A stretch of DNA of 64,000 nucleotides. Origin: Streptomyces sp. NRRL S-350 (GTDB taxonomy: Bacteria > Actinomycetota > Actinomycetes > Streptomycetales > Streptomycetaceae). This document shows, piece after piece, positions 1-8,551 of this stretch (the first letter of the stretch is position 1; each line of letters begins with the position of its first letter). A program made the position numbers and the translations under genes. The notes under the pieces are model-generated. The model had not been told where the DNA came from, did not search any database, and worked only from the letters and a program-made list of their open reading frames with translations. The stretch is from NCBI RefSeq assembly GCF_000719705.1, contig NZ_JOHO01000024.1, positions 1 to 64,000 of the forward strand, in the 5' to 3' direction.

Positions 1-265
1 ACGGTCACGGTTGAAGCCACCCGAACGGGCACCACGGTCGTCACGGTCACGGTTGAAGCCACCACCGCGGTTGTCACGGTCGCCGAAGGAGCGGCCGCCG
101 CGGTCGTCACGGTCACGGTTGAAGCCACCCGAACGGGCACCACGGTCGTCACGGTCACGGTTGAAGCCACCACCGCGGTTGTCACGGTCGCCGAAGGAGC
201 GGCCACCGCGGTCGTCACGGTCACGGTTGAAGCCACCCGAACGGGCACCACGGTCGTCACGGTCC
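1..265 (-). repeat. 108-bp tandem repeat encoding a 36-residue RGG-like unit
   Basis: Two full units begin at 1 and 109 and a partial third at 217, with only a few mismatches. The repeat lies in frame in the helicase tail and encodes units rich in NRDRDDRG and GGFNRD. Such Arg/Gly/Asp tails are usually disordered RNA-binding extensions. Copy number may vary between strains, and the array continues past the left edge. Confidence 0.9.
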
Positions 266-1890
266 CGGCTGTAGGCCGGACGCTCGCTGCGCGCCTCGCG
301 GTACGACGGGGCCCGGTCCTCGCTCTGCGGCGCGGCGGCGGGGGCCTCGGCGGCCGGGGCGGCCTCCGCGGCGACCGACTCGCCGGTCTCCTCGGCGGCG
401 GGCTCCTCGTCCTCGATGCCCAGCTCGGCCCGCTCGCGCGCCGCACGGGCGGCCAGGCGGTCGGCCTCCTCGCGCAGCTCGGTGGCGCGGCGCTGCGCGC
501 GCTCCAGCTGGCGGGTCATGTCGGCGATCTCGCGCTCGGCGGCACCGGCGATGTTGGCGGCGCTCTCCGCCTGCACCTCGGTGAGCGAGCGGGCGCCGGT
601 GATCCGGGCGACCTCCGGGTCGAAGGCGTGGTCCAGGATGTGGCGGCCGGCCTCGACGCCCGCGTCCTCCATCAGGCGGAAGACGCCGCGGCGCTGGTGC
701 GGCAGCACCAGGGTGACGACGGTGCCGGAGCGGCCGGCCCGGGCGGTGCGGCCGGAGCGGTGCAGGTAGTCCTTGTGGTCGCCGGCCGGGTCCACGTTCA
801 GGACCAGGTCGATGCCGTCGACGTGGATGCCGCGGGCGGCGACGTCGGTGGCGACGACGACGTTGGTGTAGCCGTCCTTGAAGTCGCCGAGGACGCGGGT
901 ACGGGCGCCCTGGGTCATGCCGCCGTGCAGCGCGTCGGCCTTCACACCGGCCTCGATCAGCTGCTCGGCGACGCGGTCGGCGCCCATCTGGGTGCGGACG
1001 AAGATGATCGTGCGGCCCTTGCGGGCGGCGATCGCGTTGGTGATCGGCGCCTTGTCCTTGGGCTTCACCACGAGGATGTGGTGGGTCATGGTGGTGACGG
1101 CGCCGGCCGACGGGTCGACCTCGTGGGTGACCGGGTTGTTCAGGTAGCGCTTCACCAGGGTGTCGATCTCGTTCTCCAGGGTGGCGGAGAACAGCAGGCG
1201 CTGGCCGCCGGCCGGCACCTGGTCGAGGATCTCGGTGACCTCGGGCAGGAAGCCCATGTCGGCCATCTGGTCGGCCTCGTCGAGCACGGCGACCTGGACG
1301 TCGTCGAGCTTGGCCGAGCCGCGGTTGATCAGGTCGCGCAGGCGGCCCGGGGTGGCGACCAGGACGTCGACGCCGCGCTCCAGCGCGTAGATCTGGTTCG
1401 ACATCGAGGTGCCGCCGCAGACCACCTTGAGGCGCAGGCCGAGCACCGAGCCGAAGGGCTCCAGGGCGTCGGCGACCTGCATGGCCAGCTCGCGGGTCGG
1501 GACCATGATCAGGCCGCGCGGCTGCTTGGCGCGGGTGCGCTCGCCGGCGGCGAGACGGGTCAGCAGCGGCAGGCCGAAGCTGAGGGTCTTGCCGGAGCCG
1601 GTACGGCCACGGCCCAGCACGTCCTTGCCGGCCAGGGCGTCCGGGATGGTCGCGGCCTGGATCGGGAACGGGGTGGTGACGCCGCGCTTGGCGAGGGCCC
1701 GGACGATGTCGTCCGGCAGGCCCAGGTCGCCGAAGGTGAGGGTCGGCTCGGCGGCCGTCTCCTCGGTGGCCTCCACGGCCTCGGCGATCACCTCGTCCGC
1801 GGCGGTGTCGATGGTGTCGATGGTGTCGGTGACATCGGCGGCGGCCTCGTTCGCGGGCATGGCGAAGCGGGCGTCGTCAACGAGAGACAT
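1..1890 (-). CDS. DEAD-box ATP-dependent RNA helicase (C-terminus beyond the window)
   Basis: Cytoplasmic RNA helicase that unwinds structured RNA. Reading leftward from ATG at 1890 gives 630 codons open to the window edge. After an acidic, Asp-Thr-Ile-rich N-terminus (about residues 15-50) come the Q-motif region, motif I (GRTGSGKT), motif Ia (PTREL), motif II (DEAD), motif III (SAT) and motif VI (HRSGRTARAG). A long Arg/Asp/Gly-rich tail built of 36-residue repeats follows and reaches the edge. The order of motifs is standard for the family; the tail is typical of actinobacterial RNA helicases and probably binds RNA. The true stop codon lies outside the window. Confidence 0.93.
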   Translation of the reverse strand, partial: MSLVDDARFAMPANEAAADVTDTIDTIDTAADEVIAEAVEATEETAAEPTLTFGDLGLPDDIVRALAKRGVTTPFPIQAATIPDALAGKDVLGRGRTGSGKTLSFGLPLLTRLAAGERTRAKQPRGLIMVPTRELAMQVADALEPFGSVLGLRLKVVCGGTSMSNQIYALERGVDVLVATPGRLRDLINRGSAKLDDVQVAVLDEADQMADMGFLPEVTEILDQVPAGGQRLLFSATLENEIDTLVKRYLNNPVTHEVDPSAGAVTTMTHHILVVKPKDKAPITNAIAARKGRTIIFVRTQMGADRVAEQLIEAGVKADALHGGMTQGARTRVLGDFKDGYTNVVVATDVAARGIHVDGIDLVLNVDPAGDHKDYLHRSGRTARAGRSGTVVTLVLPHQRRGVFRLMEDAGVEAGRHILDHAFDPEVARITGARSLTEVQAESAANIAGAAEREIADMTRQLERAQRRATELREEADRLAARAARERAELGIEDEEPAAEETGESVAAEAAPAAEAPAAAPQSEDRAPSYREARSERPAYSRDRDDRGARSGGFNRDRDDRGGRSFGDRDNRGGGFNRDRDDRGARSGGFNRDRDDRGGRSFGDRDNRGGGFNRDRDDRGARSGGFNRDR

Positions 1891-2162
1891 GCAAAACCTT
1901 CCGGAAGTGGCACGCGCCAAAGTCCGGGGTTCTGTTTCACAACCGCCTCTATGCGGTCAGCCACGGATCGCCGGAACGCGCCAAGGGCGCCAGATGGGAT
2001 TAGGGCGCCAGACAAATGAATCAAACGAACGATCTACCACCATAGAGGACTCTTGGGACCGCAGGCAAATGCCCTGGCCAAACCGCTGCGGCCGCCGACG
2101 GCAACCCTCCGGCCGGGCCGCGGCCGGCGCCCGGCTGGGGCCCGGCCGCCGGCGCCCGGCGG

Positions 2163-2870
2163 CTAGTGCGCGCCGGCGTGCGGGCTCGGCGCCGGGGAGC
2201 CGGAGCTGCCGGAGGACGGCTCCGGGCCCGGCGGGACGGTCGCCGGCGGCGAGCTGTGCTCGGGCTCCGGAGTGCTCGACGGGCGGCTGCTCGGGCTGGC
2301 CGAGGGGGTGCCCGCCGAGCCGCCCGAACGGCCCTCGCCGGTGCCGCCCGTCGCACCGCCGGAGCCGGACGGCGCCCCGCTGCCCGGATGCGGCGCGGGG
2401 CTGGTGTTCACGCCGGCCGCCGAACCGCCGCCCGGTGCACCGTCGGGCGCCCCGGCCCCCGGCACCGGCACCACGCCGGCCACGGCGCCGTTCGTGCCGG
2501 GCACCGTCTCGCCCGGAGCGCCGGCCGCGGCCCCGCCCGGGGCGTTCTCGGCCTGCGGGGCGCCCGGCCGCTCCGGATGCCCCGACGCGCCACCCGGGTG
2601 CCCCGCCCCCGGCGAGGCCGAGGGGCCGCCCGTCGCACCCGGCCTGCCCGCCGGAGCGGCCTGCCCGACGGGCACCACCCCGCCGTGCTTCTCCTCCGCC
2701 GCCGGACCGACCGACATGCAGCCGGTCAGCCCCAGCCCGGCCATCGTCAGCACCGCCGCCGCCCGCACCGCGCGCGACCGCAGGACCACCGTGTCCGGCA
2801 CCCGCACCGCCCGAACCGCCCGTACTGCCCGAACCGTCCGCACTGCCCGCACTGCCCGCACCGAAGCCAC
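2163..2870 (-). CDS. Putative secreted lipoprotein, Pro/Gly/Ser-rich
   Basis: Small protein with an N-terminal basic stretch, a hydrophobic segment and a lipobox-like LTGC around residue 51. The remaining about 180 residues are low-complexity Gly/Pro/Ser/Ala with no recognisable domain. By the lipobox it would be exported and anchored to the outer face of the membrane. The annotated GTG start gives an unusual VRAVRAVRT run encoded by a 9-bp tandem repeat; an internal GTG near 2801 or 2789 would leave a more normal signal peptide, so the start is uncertain. No function can be assigned. It lies downstream of the crcB operon on the same strand, with a gap of about 110 bp. Confidence 0.55.
   Translation of the reverse strand: MASVRAVRAVRTVRAVRAVRAVRVPDTVVLRSRAVRAAAVLTMAGLGLTGCMSVGPAAEEKHGGVVPVGQAAPAGRPGATGGPSASPGAGHPGGASGHPERPGAPQAENAPGGAAAGAPGETVPGTNGAVAGVVPVPGAGAPDGAPGGGSAAGVNTSPAPHPGSGAPSGSGGATGGTGEGRSGGSAGTPSASPSSRPSSTPEPEHSSPPATVPPGPEPSSGSSGSPAPSPHAGAH
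2801..2863. repeat. Seven tandem copies of a 9-bp unit (consensus cccgcactg)
   Basis: Seven imperfect 9-mers in a row, each varying at one to three positions. They lie over the proposed N-terminus of the lipoprotein gene. If the gene starts at 2870 they encode alternating Val-Arg-Ala; if it starts internally they form its leader. Either way the array could change length by slippage. Confidence 0.8.
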
Positions 2871-2982
2871 CGAGGTCCCTCTCTACCGCCCCACCCGGGC
2901 CGCCCACGCGCGCGGCCGCTTTCGGTGCCCAACGCGCGCCCGGCCCGGCGGGACACGGGCAGCACGGCAGTTCGCCCGCGCC

Positions 2983-3357
2983 TCAGCCCCAGAGCGCCGA
3001 GGCCAGCTCCGCTCCCGCGTACACCGCCGCCAGCCCCGCCGCCACGCTGCCGGCCGCGTTGGCCAGCGCGTACCGCCCGGCCCCGGTCTCGGCCAGGCGC
3101 AGCGTCTCGTACGAGAAGGTCGAGTACGTCGTCAGCGCCCCGCACAGGCCCGTGCCGAGCAGGAGTTGGACCTGCGAGGAGGCCGCGCCCGCCGTCACCG
3201 CGCCGGTCACCAGCCCGAGGACCAGGCAGCCGGCCACGTTCACCGTGAACGTCCCCCACGGGAACACCGAGTCGTGCCGGGCCTGCACCGCCCGGTCCGT
3301 CAGGTACCGCAGCGGCGCGCCGACCATCGCGCCCGCCACCACCAGCAGCCAGTTCAC
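2983..3357 (-). CDS. crcB: CrcB/Fluc fluoride channel subunit (second copy in operon)
   Basis: A 124-residue membrane protein with four predicted hydrophobic segments and the CrcB signatures [19 protein letters not shown] and YSTFSYE. Fluc proteins form dual-topology dimers that export fluoride. The GTG start overlaps the stop of the upstream DUF190 gene (GTGA), so translation is probably coupled. Two crcB genes in one operon suggest a heterodimeric channel. Confidence 0.93.
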   Translation of the reverse strand: MNWLLVVAGAMVGAPLRYLTDRAVQARHDSVFPWGTFTVNVAGCLVLGLVTGAVTAGAASSQVQLLLGTGLCGALTTYSTFSYETLRLAETGAGRYALANAAGSVAAGLAAVYAGAELASALWG

Positions 3358-3785
3358 TCCGCCGCCCCTCCCCGGCCGGGCTCTCCAGGACCGGGCTCAC
3401 CCCGACCCGTGTCCTCCCGCCCCGGGCCGTCGCCCGACCCGTCCGCCGGGCCGCGCCCCGCGTAGGTCACGACCTCGCAGCGGTCCAGCAGCACCAGCCC
3501 CTCCGCCACCAGCCCGTCCAACTGCGGCAGGAAGGCCCGCACCCGCTCCTCCCCGTCCACGATCACCACTGCCACCGGCAGGTCCTCGCTCAGCGACAAC
3601 AGCCGCGTCGTGTGCACCAGCGACGACGCCCCGAACCCCTCGATCCCCCGGAACACGCTCGCCCCGGCCAGCCCGGCCGCCCGCGCCCGGTGCACGATCT
3701 CGCTGTACAGCGGGCGGTGGTGCCAGCGGTCGCCCTCCCCCACCAGCACCGTCAGCCGCAGCGCGGGGCCGCCCAGCCGGCTCAC
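3354..3785 (-). CDS. DUF190 family protein
   Basis: About 143 residues. The first about 105 match the DUF190 fold ([40 protein letters not shown]), a PII-like small domain often found between paired crcB genes. The C-terminal tail is Gly/Glu/Pro-rich and looks disordered. Start and stop overlap the flanking crcB genes by four bases each, so it belongs to the same operon. A regulatory or accessory role in fluoride efflux is inferred from context only. Confidence 0.88.
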   Translation of the reverse strand: MSRLGGPALRLTVLVGEGDRWHHRPLYSEIVHRARAAGLAGASVFRGIEGFGASSLVHTTRLLSLSEDLPVAVVIVDGEERVRAFLPQLDGLVAEGLVLLDRCEVVTYAGRGPADGSGDGPGREDTGRGEPGPGEPGRGGAAE

Positions 3786-4336
3786 CGCGCGCCCCCGCCC
3801 GCCGCGCGCCCGCCCTGCCGAGCCCCGCGGCGGACCGCCCGGTGGATCAGACGGCGGGTCAGACCGGCCGCCAGCCACACCGCGCCGAGCGCACCCAGCA
3901 GCGTCACGCCCAGGTACGCCAGCCCGGGCCCCGGCCGGCCCGCCTCCAGCAGCCGACGGACGTCCACCGCGTACGTCGAGAAGGTGGTGAACCCACCCAG
4001 CACGCCGGTGCCGAAGAACGGCCGCAGCAGCGGGTGGGCCGGCCGCCCCTCGGTGATCACCACCAGGAACACCCCGATCACCGCGCAGCCGACCACGTTG
4101 ACCAGCAGCGTCGTCCACGGGAAGGCCGTCGGCGCGGTCTCCCAGCCCAGTCCGGCCGCGTACCGGGCCACCGCCCCGACCGCCCCGCCGACGGCGACCA
4201 CCGCCACCGCCGGCCCCTGCCCGCGCACCACCGGCGGGCGGTTCCGCACCGGTGCCGCGGCCGTCGCCGCCACCGGCGGCCGGCTCCGGGCCGGACCGTC
4301 CACGGCGTCGTCCAACGCGCCCTCCGAGGTCGTCAT
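3782..4336 (-). CDS. crcB: CrcB/Fluc fluoride channel subunit (first copy in operon)
   Basis: Membrane protein of about 184 residues with an unusually long, Pro/Ala-rich N-terminal extension before the CrcB core. Core signatures are [22 protein letters not shown] and [14 protein letters not shown] at 4336 was chosen; an in-frame start at 4351 adds five residues. It is the first gene of the crcB-DUF190-crcB operon. No fluoride riboswitch was recognised upstream. Confidence 0.9.
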   Translation of the reverse strand: MTTSEGALDDAVDGPARSRPPVAATAAAPVRNRPPVVRGQGPAVAVVAVGGAVGAVARYAAGLGWETAPTAFPWTTLLVNVVGCAVIGVFLVVITEGRPAHPLLRPFFGTGVLGGFTTFSTYAVDVRRLLEAGRPGPGLAYLGVTLLGALGAVWLAAGLTRRLIHRAVRRGARQGGRAAGGGAR

Positions 4337-4406
4337 GGCCCCATCCAACACCGGCCCGCGCCACCTGGCACCCCGTCACTCCAGACCCGACAATGGTCCG
4401 GTGCAG

Positions 4407-4748
4407 ATGACCCGGGAAGAGTTCGAAACGCTGGTCAGCGACGCGCTCGACCAGATTCCCCCGCAGCTCGCGGCCATGATGGACAACGTCGCGATCTTCG
4501 TCGAGGACGAGCCCGACCCGAGCGACCCGGAACTCCTCGGCCTCTACGAGGGCACCCCGCTCACCGAGCGCGGCGAGTGGTACGCGGGCGTCCTGCCCGA
4601 CCGCATCCTGATCTACCGCGGCCCCACCCTCCGCCACTGCGAGTCCCGCGAGGAGGTGGTCGAGGAGGTCCGCACCACGGTGATCCACGAGGTCGCCCAC
4701 CACTTCGGTTTCGACGACCACGAGCTGGACGAGCTGGGCTGGTCCTGA
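4407..4748 (+). CDS. Small metallopeptidase-family (zincin-like) protein
   Basis: A protein of 113 residues with a clear zinc-binding [11 protein letters not shown] (HExxH with a downstream Asp) in the C-terminal third. Common in actinobacteria as a compact, minimal metallopeptidase; the substrate is unknown. A GTG two codons upstream (4401) is an alternative start. It stands alone on the plus strand between the crcB operon and the tRNA operon. Confidence 0.85.
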   Translation: MTREEFETLVSDALDQIPPQLAAMMDNVAIFVEDEPDPSDPELLGLYEGTPLTERGEWYAGVLPDRILIYRGPTLRHCESREEVVEEVRTTVIHEVAHHFGFDDHELDELGWS

Positions 4749-4789
4749 CCCCCTTCCGGGCCCCCGCCCCCACCCGGCCGAAACCCGTT

Positions 4790-4818
4790 TTGGCGATCCG
4801 CCCGGCATCCCATATGCT
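4790..4818 (+). promoter_or_regulatory. Promoter of the tRNA-Glu-Asp-Phe operon
   Basis: TTGGCG (4790-4795) and TATGCT (4813-4818) are separated by 17 bp and lie about 43 bp upstream of tRNA-Glu, a good vegetative sigma-70-type promoter. Confidence 0.7.
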
Positions 4819-4860
4819 TCTCGACGTCCCCGAACGTTGGAAACAGCGGGACGGCCGCAA

Positions 4861-4933
4861 GCCCTCATCGTCTAGTGGCCCAGGACGCCGCCCTTTCAAG
4901 GCGGTAGCACGGGTTCGAATCCCGTTGGGGGCA
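4861..4933 (+). tRNA. tRNA-Glu (anticodon TTC)
   Basis: A 73-nt cloverleaf: acceptor GCCCTCA pairs with TGGGGGC, the anticodon loop contains TTC, and the T-arm is GGGTTCGAATCCC. CCA is not encoded. First gene of a three-tRNA operon. Confidence 0.97.
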
Positions 4934-4987
4934 CGCAGTAACGTAGTACAGTGCAGTGCGCAAGACCTGGGTGGTTCGCCACTCCAA

Positions 4988-5061
4988 GGTCCCGTGGAGC
5001 AGTTGGTTAGCTCGCCACCCTGTCAAGGTGGAGGTCGCGGGTTCAAGTCCCGTCGGGATCG
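4988..5061 (+). tRNA. tRNA-Asp (anticodon GTC)
   Basis: A 74-nt cloverleaf with acceptor GGTCCCG pairing with CGGGATC and anticodon GTC. An identical copy lies at 52601-52674. Confidence 0.97.
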
Positions 5062-5088
5062 CTCGTCTCGTCAGAGACGGTGTAGTAC

Positions 5089-5162
5089 GGCCAGGTAGCT
5101 CAGTTGGTACGAGCGTCCGCCTGAAAAGCGGAAGGTCGCCGGTTCGACCCCGGCCCTGGCCA
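5089..5162 (+). tRNA. tRNA-Phe (anticodon GAA)
   Basis: A 74-nt cloverleaf with acceptor GGCCAGG pairing with CCTGGCC and anticodon GAA. Its 3' part (5119-5164 including two bases downstream) is exactly duplicated at 6065-6110, the pattern expected of an attachment site or a tandem duplication. Confidence 0.97.
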
Positions 5163-5164
5163 CA
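5119..5164 (+). repeat. 46-bp direct repeat, copy 1: 3' end of tRNA-Phe
   Basis: Identical to 6065-6110, 946 bp downstream. It covers the anticodon arm, variable loop, T-arm and acceptor end of tRNA-Phe. Direct repeats of tRNA 3' ends are the classic footprint of tyrosine-recombinase integration, but no integrase gene lies between the two copies. Confidence 0.9.
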
Positions 5165-5179
5165 TAGCTTGACCAGCAG

Positions 5180-5215
5180 AAAGCCTCCGAGCGCATCGCG
5201 CTGCGGGGGCTTTTT
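5180..5215 (+). terminator. Rho-independent terminator of the tRNA operon
   Basis: An AAAGCCTCCG..GCGC / GCGC..CGGGGGCTTT hairpin followed by five T residues directly after tRNA-Phe. Confidence 0.8.
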
Positions 5216-5385
5216 CATGCCGTTTGACGCCAACGGCACGGCGGACGGTCAGCTGCCGGAGCGAGCGAGGTACTGCGACGGTCCGAAGAACGGGGTCCAC
5301 GGCGAGCACCGCGTACGAGCGCTGTCGGTCCCGGCGCCGGACTACTCTGAGGATGTTGCCCGGCACACCCCAGGAGACACTGCGC

Positions 5386-5931
5386 ATGAACCCGGAGCAC
5401 TTCGCACTCCTCGAAGAAGCCCGCCGGAGCCTGCCTGACGGGTTCAAGGTGGAAATCTCGGGCGACACCATCGTCATGATGGTCAGCCCCTCGGGCATCC
5501 ACCAGCGAAACCTCCTGTTGGTCCGCCGCCAGTTCGACAGGCACGCCCCGGTCGAACTGCTGCCGAGCGAGAACACCGACCTGGTGTCCCCCATTGTCGG
5601 CAAGAGCCGCAACCCGGACCTGACATACCTTCCGAGCGAGGCGTTGGAGACGTCCGACAACCAGGTCCCGTCCGAGCTCGCCGCTGTCGCCGTCGAGCTG
5701 GTCTCCCCCTCGAACCCGGAGAACGACTGGGTGGGGAAGGTTCGCGACTACCCGTTGATGGGCATCCCGCTGTACTTGCTGATCGACGCCAGGCAGAAGA
5801 CCGTCACCTTGTTCAGCCGGCCCGACGGTACGAAGTACCACCGCCGCGAGGACATCGAGTTCGGCGAGACGCTGCACATCCCCGAGCCGTTCGGCTTCGA
5901 CCTGGTCACGAGCGACCTGCTGCCGTACTGA
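5386..5931 (+). CDS. Uma2 family (DUF820) putative endonuclease-like protein
   Basis: A 181-residue protein with the Uma2/DUF820 pattern: an N-terminal part ending in VSPSGIHQRN, then NPDLTYLP, VAVELVSPSN and an IPLYLLIDAR segment containing the Asp/Glu-x-Lys-like core of the restriction-endonuclease-like fold. ATG at 5386 is preceded by CAGGAGAC at good spacing. These genes are very common and multicopy in streptomycetes; real activity is unproven. A decayed second copy follows at 6343. Confidence 0.88.
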   Translation: MNPEHFALLEEARRSLPDGFKVEISGDTIVMMVSPSGIHQRNLLLVRRQFDRHAPVELLPSENTDLVSPIVGKSRNPDLTYLPSEALETSDNQVPSELAAVAVELVSPSNPENDWVGKVRDYPLMGIPLYLLIDARQKTVTLFSRPDGTKYHRREDIEFGETLHIPEPFGFDLVTSDLLPY

Positions 5932-6064
5932 CCCGCGCCGGCTCGCCCCCTGCCACCGGTTGACGCCAACGCTGACGCCGACCGGTATGGACGACGAGGG
6001 CTGAATGCGGCCCTCGATGGACGGCAGAATCGTCCGAACCGGGGCATATCGCATCCCCGGCTTG

Positions 6065-6110
6065 GCCTGAAAAGCGGAAGGTCGCCGGTTCGACCCCGGC
6101 CCTGGCCACA
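6065..6110 (+). repeat. 46-bp direct repeat, copy 2: orphan tRNA-Phe 3' end
   Basis: Exact copy of 5119-5164 without the 5' half of the tRNA, so it cannot be a functional tRNA. It is followed by a terminator-like hairpin, as in the true tRNA, and then by the remnant of a second Uma2 gene. Confidence 0.9.
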
Positions 6111-6129
6111 ACCGCCTGAGAAGGCACGA

Positions 6130-6163
6130 TGTCCCCGAAGCAGACCGCTTCGGGGGCATTTTC
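6130..6163 (+). terminator. Terminator-like hairpin after the orphan tRNA-Phe end
   Basis: GTCCCCGAAGC / GCTTCGGGGGC stem with a five-base loop, followed by ATTTT. It occupies the same relative place as the terminator after the intact tRNA-Phe, supporting duplication of the whole segment. Confidence 0.6.
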
Positions 6164-6342
6164 GTGCCGGTTGACGCCAACGCGGACGCCAGCGGGACGG
6201 CGGACGGTCGGCCGCCGGATCGATCGAGGCCCAGGGGGATCGGAAAGCGGGCTCCGCGGCAAGCACCGCGCACGGGCGCTGTCGGCCCGGGCGCCGGACT
6301 ACGCTGAGGGTGTTGCTCGGCACACTCCAGGAGACACCCCTC

Positions 6343-6505
6343 ACGAACCCGGAGCGCTTCGCACTCCTCGAAGAAGCCCGACGGAGCCTGCCCGACGGAT
6401 TCAAGGTGGAGATCTCAGGCGACACCATCGTCATGACGGTCAGCCCCTCGGGCATCCACCAGCGAAACCTGCTGCTGGTCCGCCGCCAGTTCGACAGGCA
6501 CGCCG
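6343..6505 (+). pseudogene. Truncated Uma2 family gene (decayed duplicate)
   Basis: This stretch is nearly identical to the first about 55 codons of the intact Uma2 gene (matching NPERFALLEEARRSLPDGF through LLVRRQFDRHA). The start codon has become ACG, and homology breaks off at about 6505, after which an unrelated frame continues. Later sequence around 6530-6600 resembles the region after the intact gene, so the middle of the unit was deleted. Confidence 0.8.
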
Positions 6506-6761
6506 TCGCGGACAACGGCGTCCGACGGCAGCCTTCCGCGGACGGCAGAAGCGCTCGAACCGGTGCACTCGATGCCCCGGCTTGGCCTGAACCACCGTTG
6601 TCCTTCGGCGCTCCCACCTGCGGGAACGCCGGGCCTCAGCCCCGCGCGGCCCGGTCGTCGAGCCGGCGCAGCAGGCCGGAGGACGGGGCCGGCAGGGTAC
6701 GGTCCGAGGTCGGCCGGACCCTCCGGCCCGCCACCGCACCCGCCGACGAAGGAGCCTCGCC

Positions 6762-7448
6762 GTGCCCGTACCGCCCAGCGCCGGATCTCCGGTGCCCCTG
6801 CCCGGTCTGCGGGCGATCGTCTTCGACCTGGACGGTGTCCTGGTCGACAGCTTCGAGGTGACGCGGCAGGCATTCGCGCTCGCCTACGCCGAGGCGGTGG
6901 GCGACGGGCAGCCGCCGTTCGAGGAGTACGTGAGGCACCCGGGCCGGTACTTCCCGGACGTCCTGCGGATCATGGGCCTGCCCGCGACGATGGAGGAGCC
7001 GTTCGTCCGGGAGAGCCACCGACTGGCGGAGCAGGTCACCGTCCACCCGGGGGTGCGCGAGCTGCTGGCCGAGCTGCGTGCCCGCGGCATCCGGACCGCG
7101 GTGGCGACCGGCAAGAGCGGCCCCCGGGCACGTTCGCTGCTGGAGTGCCTCGGCCTGGTCACCTCCTTCGACACGGTGGTCGGCTCCGACGAGGTGCCGC
7201 GCGGCAAGCCCGCCCCGGACATCGTCGACCTGGCGCTCGCCCGGCTGGGCTGCCGGCCGGAGGAGGCCTTGATGGTCGGCGACGCCGTCACCGACCTGGC
7301 CAGCGCGCGGGCCGCCGGCGTGCCGGCGGTGGCCGCCGCCTGGGGCGAGGGGGACGAGGACGAGCTGCGCGCCGAACAGCCCCACCTGCTGGTGCACGCC
7401 CCGGCCGAGATCCTGGCGCTCTGTCCGGCCCGCCGGCCGCGGTCCTGA
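6762..7448 (+). CDS. HAD-family phosphatase, RifM-like (AHBA pathway candidate)
   Basis: A 228-residue haloacid-dehalogenase hydrolase with motif I FDLDGVLVDS, motif II TGKSG, the lysine of motif III in RGKPAPD and motif IV VGDAVTD. It resembles RifM, the phosphatase of the AHBA pathway, in the stretch YAEAVGDGQPPFEEY and in RYFPD. GTG at 6762 follows AAGGAG at good spacing. It is convergent with the RifG-like synthase gene. A second HAD gene in the cluster (35841) could share or take over the role. Confidence 0.82.
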   Translation: MPVPPSAGSPVPLPGLRAIVFDLDGVLVDSFEVTRQAFALAYAEAVGDGQPPFEEYVRHPGRYFPDVLRIMGLPATMEEPFVRESHRLAEQVTVHPGVRELLAELRARGIRTAVATGKSGPRARSLLECLGLVTSFDTVVGSDEVPRGKPAPDIVDLALARLGCRPEEALMVGDAVTDLASARAAGVPAVAAAWGEGDEDELRAEQPHLLVHAPAEILALCPARRPRS

Positions 7449-7534
7449 CCGGCGGCTGCCTCCCTCCGCGACCGGCCACCGGCCACCGCACCGTCACGCC
7501 GTCGACAGCACCACCCCGTCACGCCGTCGCGCCG

Positions 7535-8551
7535 TCACCCCGTCGACAGCGCCGTCCGGACGGCCTCCTCCGGCACCTCGTGGACCAGCTCCGCGCCGGA
7601 CGGGCCGTCAAGCACGAAGGTCAGCCCCCGGGTCGCCTTCTTGTCCCGCCGCATCAGCCCGATCAGCTCGTCCGCGCCGAGGCCGGCCGGGACGTCGACG
7701 GGCAGCCGGTAGGACGCGACCACGTCCCGGTGCTCGGCGACCCGGTCGGCGGTGATCCGCCCCAGCACCCCGGCCAGCCGTCCGGCGAACACCGTCCCGA
7801 TCGCGACGGCCTCGCCGTGCCGCAGCTCGAACCCGGTGGCGGTCTCCAGGGCGTGGCCGAGGGTGTGCCCGTAGTTGAGGACGTGCCGCAGGCCGCTGTC
7901 CCGTTCGTCCAGCTCGACCACCCGGGCCTTGAGCGCCACGCTGCGCCGGACCTGCTCGGCCAGCGGCAGCCGGTACAGCCCGGGTTCGCCGATGAAGTGG
8001 CAGCGGGCCAGTTCGCCGTACCCGCTGGCCAGCTCGCGCTGCGGCAGGGTGCTCAGGAACTCCTGGTCGCAGAGCACCGCGGCGGGCTGCCAGTAGGTGC
8101 CGACCAGGTTCTTGCCCTGGCGGAGGTTGACCCCGGTCTTGCCGCCGACGCTGGCGTCCACCTGGGCCAGCAGCGTGGTGGGCAGGTGCACCACCGGTAC
8201 GCCCCGGTGGTAGAGCGCGGCGGCCAGGCCGACCAGGTCGGTCGTGCTGCCGCCGCCGCACGAGACCACGGCGTCGGCCCGGCTCAGCCCGATCTCCGCG
8301 AACCGCTCGCAGAGCGCCTCGACGGCGGACAGGGTCTTGCCGCGTTCACCGTCCTCGAGCCGGATCACCGTGGTCGGCACCCCGGTGTCGGGCAGCCACT
8401 CCTCGGGTCGGGCGGAGACCAGGGCCACCCGGCCCGCCCTTAACCCGGCGATCACGCCGGGCAGCCGGTGGCGGACCCCGGCTCCGATGACCACCGGGTA
8501 GCTCCCGCCCTCCGTTCGCACCGCAACCGTGGCCGGTTCGACCGCCCCCAT
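7535..8551 (-). CDS. 3-dehydroquinate synthase family, probable aminodehydroquinate synthase (RifG-like)
   Basis: A 338-residue sugar-phosphate cyclase of the DHQ-synthase superfamily. NAD-binding CGGGSTTD, the zinc/phosphate-site VGGKTGVN and the metal-ligand NYGHTLGHALE are present, as is the downstream RHGEAVAIG. In AHBA biosynthesis the homologue cyclises aminoDAHP to 5-amino-5-deoxy-3-dehydroquinate. Presence of an AHBA synthase, dehydratase and kinase in the cluster favours this over primary AroB. Closely related DOI or valiolone synthases are less likely from the length and context. Confidence 0.85.
   Translation of the reverse strand: MGAVEPATVAVRTEGGSYPVVIGAGVRHRLPGVIAGLRAGRVALVSARPEEWLPDTGVPTTVIRLEDGERGKTLSAVEALCERFAEIGLSRADAVVSCGGGSTTDLVGLAAALYHRGVPVVHLPTTLLAQVDASVGGKTGVNLRQGKNLVGTYWQPAAVLCDQEFLSTLPQRELASGYGELARCHFIGEPGLYRLPLAEQVRRSVALKARVVELDERDSGLRHVLNYGHTLGHALETATGFELRHGEAVAIGTVFAGRLAGVLGRITADRVAEHRDVVASYRLPVDVPAGLGADELIGLMRRDKKATRGLTFVLDGPSGAELVHEVPEEAVRTALSTG

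Noticed and set aside
4337..4400. Fluoride riboswitch before the crcB operon
   Set aside because: No recognisable fluoride aptamer core in the short leader.
1409..5098. 1229-codon rightward open frame
   Set aside because: Opposite or out of frame with the helicase, crcB and lipoprotein genes; Arg/Pro-rich composition typical of GC-rich shadow frames, and it runs through tRNAs.
6065..6110. A second tRNA-Phe gene
   Set aside because: Only the 3' part is present; the 5' acceptor strand, D-arm and anticodon 5' strand are missing.
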